A stretch of 64,000 nucleotides of DNA from Macrococcoides epidermidis (GTDB lineage Bacteria > Bacillota > Bacilli > Staphylococcales > Staphylococcaceae). The stretch lies in assembly GCF_042659445.1 (NCBI RefSeq), contig NZ_JBHSSR010000001.1; one strand, written 5' to 3'. The notes under the pieces are model-generated. The model did no database searches, had not been told where the DNA came from, and worked only from the letters and a program-made list of their open reading frames with translations. The translations under genes and the position numbers were made by a program. This document shows positions 60,170 through 64,000 of this stretch, in pieces; the stretch's first letter is position 1, and each line of letters opens with the position of its first letter.

Positions 60170-60886
60170 ATGGGGAAACGATTAGAGTTTGAGGAAAGAT
60201 TTACACAAGCAAAAGAAGAAATTAAATCATACAATGAAAAGAACTATAGCTTTGAAAAAATGACAAAAATACTTAAAGAATATATTTTCGAATTTATTAG
60301 TGATATTAACAACAAACAAGTCATTTCATTAAATGCAGTATATGAATATAATTTAGCAGAATTATATCACCTTAATAGTAATAATCAAGATTATCATATC
60401 AATGAATTTTTAATGACTAAATTACTTCCTAACTATAATCCATTAGAAATTTTATCAAATGATTCACTTCACTATGTATATGTAGTCCAAAGATTTGACG
60501 GTATGGTATGTGTCGTTGGAAGATCACAATTTAGTACCAGCTCTAAAATCAATGTTCAAAATGCAATTAATAAAGATAGTAAATTAAGTACATTCAATAT
60601 TGAGATAGAATCATCGATAGATAAGATAGGAGATTTATTTATGACTATTGTGCCTAGTTCACCTTTAAATTTAACAGGTACTCAAAAATTAATATATAAA
60701 TTATTAAATCAATCAGAAAAAGATTTTGAATCTATAACAAAAGACATGAAAAACTATTATGCTCAAGCATTTGTCATCCCGGTTAAAGGTGGAAAAAATA
60801 TGGCGGATACAATTGAAAGTTTATTAGGTGAATATTTATTGTCTAAAAGTATTAATATTTTAAATATCGATTCTCATTTATGGTAA
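60170..60886 (+). CDS. hypothetical protein, 238 aa
   Basis: Unrecognised. 238 residues, alpha/beta, no signal or membrane segment (MGKRLEFEERFTQAKEEIKS ... LHYVYVVQRFDGMVCVVGRSQF ... GKNMADTIESLLGEYLL). GGGGGA precedes the ATG. Last gene of the operon. No motif points to a function. Confidence 0.6.
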   Translation: MGKRLEFEERFTQAKEEIKSYNEKNYSFEKMTKILKEYIFEFISDINNKQVISLNAVYEYNLAELYHLNSNNQDYHINEFLMTKLLPNYNPLEILSNDSLHYVYVVQRFDGMVCVVGRSQFSTSSKINVQNAINKDSKLSTFNIEIESSIDKIGDLFMTIVPSSPLNLTGTQKLIYKLLNQSEKDFESITKDMKNYYAQAFVIPVKGGKNMADTIESLLGEYLLSKSINILNIDSHLW

Positions 60887-61168
60887 TTTTATTTTTGTAA
60901 ATATATTTACTCCAACTTTTTAAGTGATAAAGTTTTAAGTACTAAATATGATAATATAATACAAATTAAGATATTTAGTGAGATTTCAACAATAACCGAT
61001 TATGATATCAATAATTATTAAAGTATTATTTAATATACTGAAACTAAGTTTTATTTTCACACCATTATTTATCATTTAAAGTATTAATTATTAAACCAAA
61101 TTAACTTCAGAATAGCACAATAACCAATTTAATAATAAAAAGTATATTATAAAAAATGTAGACCAAAA
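60887..61168. other. AT-rich intergenic region
   Basis: Very AT-rich, with no credible ORF, RNA or operator that I can see; the 3' ends of the phosphatase operon and the kinase gene pair face each other here. The terminator at 61169-61203 closes it on the right. Confidence 0.5.
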
Positions 61169-61203
61169 AAGCATGTGCCTAATGTTCAACCAAGCACATG
61201 CTT
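61169..61203 (-). terminator. terminator of the kinase gene pair
   Basis: Ten-bp stem AAGCATGTGC / GCACATGCTT; the minus strand continues TTTTTTGG. Confidence 0.87.
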
Positions 61204-61233
61204 ACTTTATATGATGAATTAATTGTTATTTAA

Positions 61234-61551
61234 TTATTCATACCCTACAAATTCAATCGATATATTCTTTCTTACTTCTATATCAATAATATTATTATTA
61301 AAGTGTTTTGCTATATCCGTCATATTCATTTTTTTATATTTATCATTTTCCCCGACTTTTTGTACATAAAATTTAATTATCTTCGATACATCACCATATG
61401 TTAAATTTTCTTCCGATTTAGCAAGCTTAGGAATTATGAGCTTTGCCATCAAATCATTTGTTTTCGTTATCTCTTCAACTGCTCCACCATTTGCTGTCAT
61501 CTGAACTGTAACAACTGGCTGATCTGATACTTTAAAGATTATCTTCTTCAT
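61234..61551 (-). CDS. small partner of the HipA-like kinase
   Basis: About 105 residues from ATG 61551, which follows GGGAGG inside the end of the kinase gene (20-bp overlap). MKKIIFKVSDQPVVTVQMTANGG begins with beta strands, then helices (IAKHFNNNIIDIEV). No HTH, so it is not a HipB-type repressor. Overlap implies coupled, probably stoichiometric expression with the kinase. Confidence 0.65.
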   Translation of the reverse strand: MKKIIFKVSDQPVVTVQMTANGGAVEEITKTNDLMAKLIIPKLAKSEENLTYGDVSKIIKFYVQKVGENDKYKKMNMTDIAKHFNNNIIDIEVRKNISIEFVGYE

Positions 61552-62632
61552 GATATTCCTCCCATAGCTCACTAATCATCTCATTTTGTAACCTACTTAA
61601 AACCATACCTGCTTTAATTTTTGCAAACTCAAATAATTCTGGTTTTAGTATTTTGATTCTTTCGCAAGAGGCTTCTAAATCCGTCTGAAGTCGTTTAACA
61701 TTAATTTTAATTCTCTTCAACCCGTTTTCTTGAAGGAATTCGATGTTTTCTTTCATATTCAAACCAGCTGAGATCAATCCATCTTTACCAGTTTCATTTA
61801 TTGATAATTCTCGAATCTTTTCGTTCCATTTTTCCTCACTCATACTTTCATACATTTCATTATCTTCTAAATTGAAAGTAAATGGTAATGCTCTACCATA
61901 ATCGATATTTACCGGTATTGTTTGTTCTGAATTTACTAAGAATATAGTGTTCGTACTATTAATACGTCTGTCTTTATTTGAAATCAAGATATCAAATGCT
62001 GCTTGCTGTATTATAAATTCTTTTGCAGTAGCTTCATCTACACCAACTTGTTTGTAGTAATCTAATAAGTCTTCAAATATAGATAGATTATCAACTCCGT
62101 CAACAATTTTACGTTCGTACAATTTATGATTTATAGGAAAGTAATAGTTTTCTTCATCGTAATGTTCATTATCTTCTGCTCTTGGGTTATGTTTTGCTAA
62201 AATCGCTTCTAAAAACCCATTTGCTATAAAGTTATTTGAAGTTGTACCACTCACTTTGTTTCCTTTCATATCAAACATATTGAATTGATAAGTAAGTGAG
62301 TTCATATTTCCATCGTCAACAAAGTTATCAATAAGTCTTGATATTATTTCTTCAGTTACTGATGAATAACTTTCATCAAATGTATTAAGTAGGCTTCCTT
62401 GTCTTTCTATGTTCACTTCATCCATTTTCACAAACTTTTCTTGAAATATATTGTCATGCTTAGTTTTAATATAAATAAATCCTTTCCTTTGCAATCCTAG
62501 CAATTTTGGATCTGAGAATTTTTTTCCACTTAACTCGATATACCTATCTTTTACCTCACCAATTGTAATGTCTCCATAGTCACTCACGTCTACCAAAATA
62601 TCTGACTCGTTATCAATTATTTTCTCATACAT
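61532..62632 (-). CDS. HipA/CtkA-like protein kinase homologue
   Basis: 366 residues from ATG 62632. The C-terminal half carries the HipA-fold catalytic signature QQAAFDILISNKDRRINSTNTIFL (catalytic Asp in NKDRR, Asn in NSTN) and VNIDYGRALPF, equivalent to the metal-binding D-Y-G. The N-terminal half is not recognised. HipA-family enzymes phosphorylate Ser of tRNA synthetases or other proteins and can act as toxins. GGGAG precedes the start. It overlaps the partner gene downstream. Confidence 0.68.
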   Translation of the reverse strand: MYEKIIDNESDILVDVSDYGDITIGEVKDRYIELSGKKFSDPKLLGLQRKGFIYIKTKHDNIFQEKFVKMDEVNIERQGSLLNTFDESYSSVTEEIISRLIDNFVDDGNMNSLTYQFNMFDMKGNKVSGTTSNNFIANGFLEAILAKHNPRAEDNEHYDEENYYFPINHKLYERKIVDGVDNLSIFEDLLDYYKQVGVDEATAKEFIIQQAAFDILISNKDRRINSTNTIFLVNSEQTIPVNIDYGRALPFTFNLEDNEMYESMSEEKWNEKIRELSINETGKDGLISAGLNMKENIEFLQENGLKRIKINVKRLQTDLEASCERIKILKPELFEFAKIKAGMVLSRLQNEMISELWEEYHEEDNL

Positions 62633-62751
62633 TTTTATACCATCTCCCAATGTAAAACGTTGTATAGGGATAATGTTTATTCCCTAATTTGAGTATAATA
62701 TAATTACAATTATTTGTATACAATTAACGTCCATGTGATAATAAAGTGTTT

Positions 62752-64000
62752 TTATCTACCACTATAATTCTCACCAAATATCGCAATACCATTTACTAAC
62801 CCTTCACCGTTGTCGTAAACTTCTACATAGAATCCATTCGTCTTATTATTATCAAAACGGATGTGATGCTCATCTTCAAAATCAGGTGAAGAATCCCATT
62901 GTCCTGCAAGACTCACGAATTCAGGATATTGATCCGTCGGTTGCATAATATAGCTAAATACTTTGCCATCTTTAATCGATACTTCAAAGTTATCGTATAC
63001 ATAAGTATGGCTGCCGCTTCTTCCTGCTTTCTCCTCTACTGTGTCACCTAACTGTTCAATTAAATCTCCCGCATCGTCACCGACTTTATAACCTAATATT
63101 TCAAAATTATTGGTACAAAATTGATATCCAAATTTAAATGTCGTAATATCCGGAAGATTATAATGCGCTATACCATCTACCATGTCGATATTGGCATCAT
63201 CTACAACATTTTCAGAACTACTTGCATCTCCTGAAGAATCACTAGAACTTTCTGAGTAGTCATCTGAATATACTCCTACTTCCTGAACGATACCGTTGCT
63301 ATCACTTATCGCTTTCGTAACATATCCGTCATCAGGTTGAACGTCATATATCGTTACGATTTGATCGCCGTCTTTCTCTTCAGTATATTTGCTTCCCCAG
63401 AACTCACGTAATTGTTCAATATTGATTTTATCTCCACTAATATCCATAGCAACCTTCGTTACTATGTCTCCATCTTCATCAACCGAGTATTTACCAATTT
63501 CTTTACTGCCATTTCCGATTAATTCAGTAACTGCAGACGCATCGCTACCTACTTTTACATTCTCAATACTAAAGAAGTTACTGATCAATCCTTCTGCAAC
63601 ATTACGATGCATTACATTTAATGTTAAATCTGTATCACTAACTGTATAACTTGAACGTAATGCTTCGATATATTGTTCTTTAGTCAACTTTCGTACGCCT
63701 GAGTATTCTCCTCTGCCGATTTCAACTTCCGTATAGGTACCATCTGGATTTTCATAATACTTTAAGAATATGCCACCAACCCAAAAACCAGTATGCTTAG
63801 GTGTTCCCCATACTGGCTCTATATCTTCCATGGGAATTAATGTACCATTTTGATTAAAGTAAATTGTTGATATTTTTTCATTATCACTTGGTACACCTTC
63901 TGAACCATCACCAAAAATAATTTCTATGTTAGGATATTCTTGAAATACGACACCATGATTTTTGTAATAAAGATTCTTAATTTCAAAATCACCCATTGCA
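62752..64000 (-). CDS. repeat-domain surface protein (5' end beyond window)
   Basis: At least 415 residues; the frame is open to the right edge and no ribosome site is visible before the first ATG (63996), so the N-terminus is probably outside. At least three SmpA-like modules: NIEIIFGDGSEG, FFSIENVKVGSDASAVTELIG, and FEILGYKVGDDAGDLIEQLGD ... NNKTNGFYVEVY. The last strand block matches NKNNGFQI and NHSNGFQL in the lipoproteins at 21091 and 45820. A Ser/Asp-rich linker (SESSSDSSGDASSS) separates modules. Probably a lipoprotein. Confidence 0.72.
   Translation of the reverse strand, partial: AMGDFEIKNLYYKNHGVVFQEYPNIEIIFGDGSEGVPSDNEKISTIYFNQNGTLIPMEDIEPVWGTPKHTGFWVGGIFLKYYENPDGTYTEVEIGRGEYSGVRKLTKEQYIEALRSSYTVSDTDLTLNVMHRNVAEGLISNFFSIENVKVGSDASAVTELIGNGSKEIGKYSVDEDGDIVTKVAMDISGDKINIEQLREFWGSKYTEEKDGDQIVTIYDVQPDDGYVTKAISDSNGIVQEVGVYSDDYSESSSDSSGDASSSENVVDDANIDMVDGIAHYNLPDITTFKFGYQFCTNNFEILGYKVGDDAGDLIEQLGDTVEEKAGRSGSHTYVYDNFEVSIKDGKVFSYIMQPTDQYPEFVSLAGQWDSSPDFEDEHHIRFDNNKTNGFYVEVYDNGEGLVNGIAIFGENYSGR

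Noticed and set aside
51559..62632. Prophage or integrative element
   Set aside because: No integrase, terminase, portal, relaxase or att repeats seen, though phosphatases of this sort are common in phages.
1..64000. tRNA, rRNA, T-box leaders or complete IS elements
   Set aside because: None recognised by eye; a covariance-model scan would be needed to exclude small RNAs.

Overview
The window is low-GC Gram-positive DNA that looks like a Staphylococcaceae chromosome, most probably Macrococcus or a close relative. Many products resemble Staphylococcus proteins (AldA-, Mqo-, NorB- and IsaB-like), and the genes have strong AGGAGG-type ribosome binding sites and frequent TTG/GTG starts. The species assignment is inference. 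I saw no rRNA, tRNA, CRISPR array, integrase or complete insertion sequence.

Layout. 1-9 kb: acetyltransferases, an NlpC/P60 and a CAP secreted protein, a frameshifted aldehyde dehydrogenase, a 62-bp tandem hairpin array next to a NERD-domain gene, a BASS transporter and malate:quinone oxidoreductase. 9-20 kb: NorB-like efflux pump, degenerate QueD-like protein, DUF805 membrane proteins, a beta-glucoside PTS operon (bglP-bglA) facing its GntR/UTRA regulator, three overlapping tiny membrane proteins, and secreted proteins including an IsaB-like one. 20-30 kb: hypothetical genes, a large repeat-domain lipoprotein, a second hairpin array, dhaKLM with a cre-like site, and a RecQ helicase carrying a phosphoribosyltransferase-like tail. 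30-44 kb: an AbgT transporter with an M20 amidohydrolase, a six-gene ABC-transporter/PHP-hydrolase/HAD operon with a DeoR regulator, a chimeric scrap of group II intron reverse transcriptase fused to gltS, and two PfkB kinases. 44-51 kb: paralogous lipoproteins and secreted proteins, several decayed, and a YdhK lipoprotein behind a CsoR-type palindrome.

51-63 kb is the most accessory-looking part. It holds a divergent ClpC-like AAA+ ATPase downstream of a metallophosphoesterase that lacks a normal start codon and of a small acidic protein. Next come an HsdM-derived fragment without its catalytic motif, a protein with two ribbon-helix-helix-like segments, a five-gene operon with two calcineurin-like phosphatases and an EEP nuclease/phosphatase, and a HipA-like kinase overlapping a small partner. 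No known defence system is recognisable as such, but the grouping is unusual and is the best candidate for something undescribed.

Gene decay is a theme: an aldA frameshift, nonsense codons in a lipoprotein and in a DUF805 gene, an alcohol dehydrogenase stub, a broken small membrane protein gene, and gltS and intron scraps. Two short tandem arrays of hairpins, unrelated in sequence but almost identical in design, are the most striking non-coding structures.
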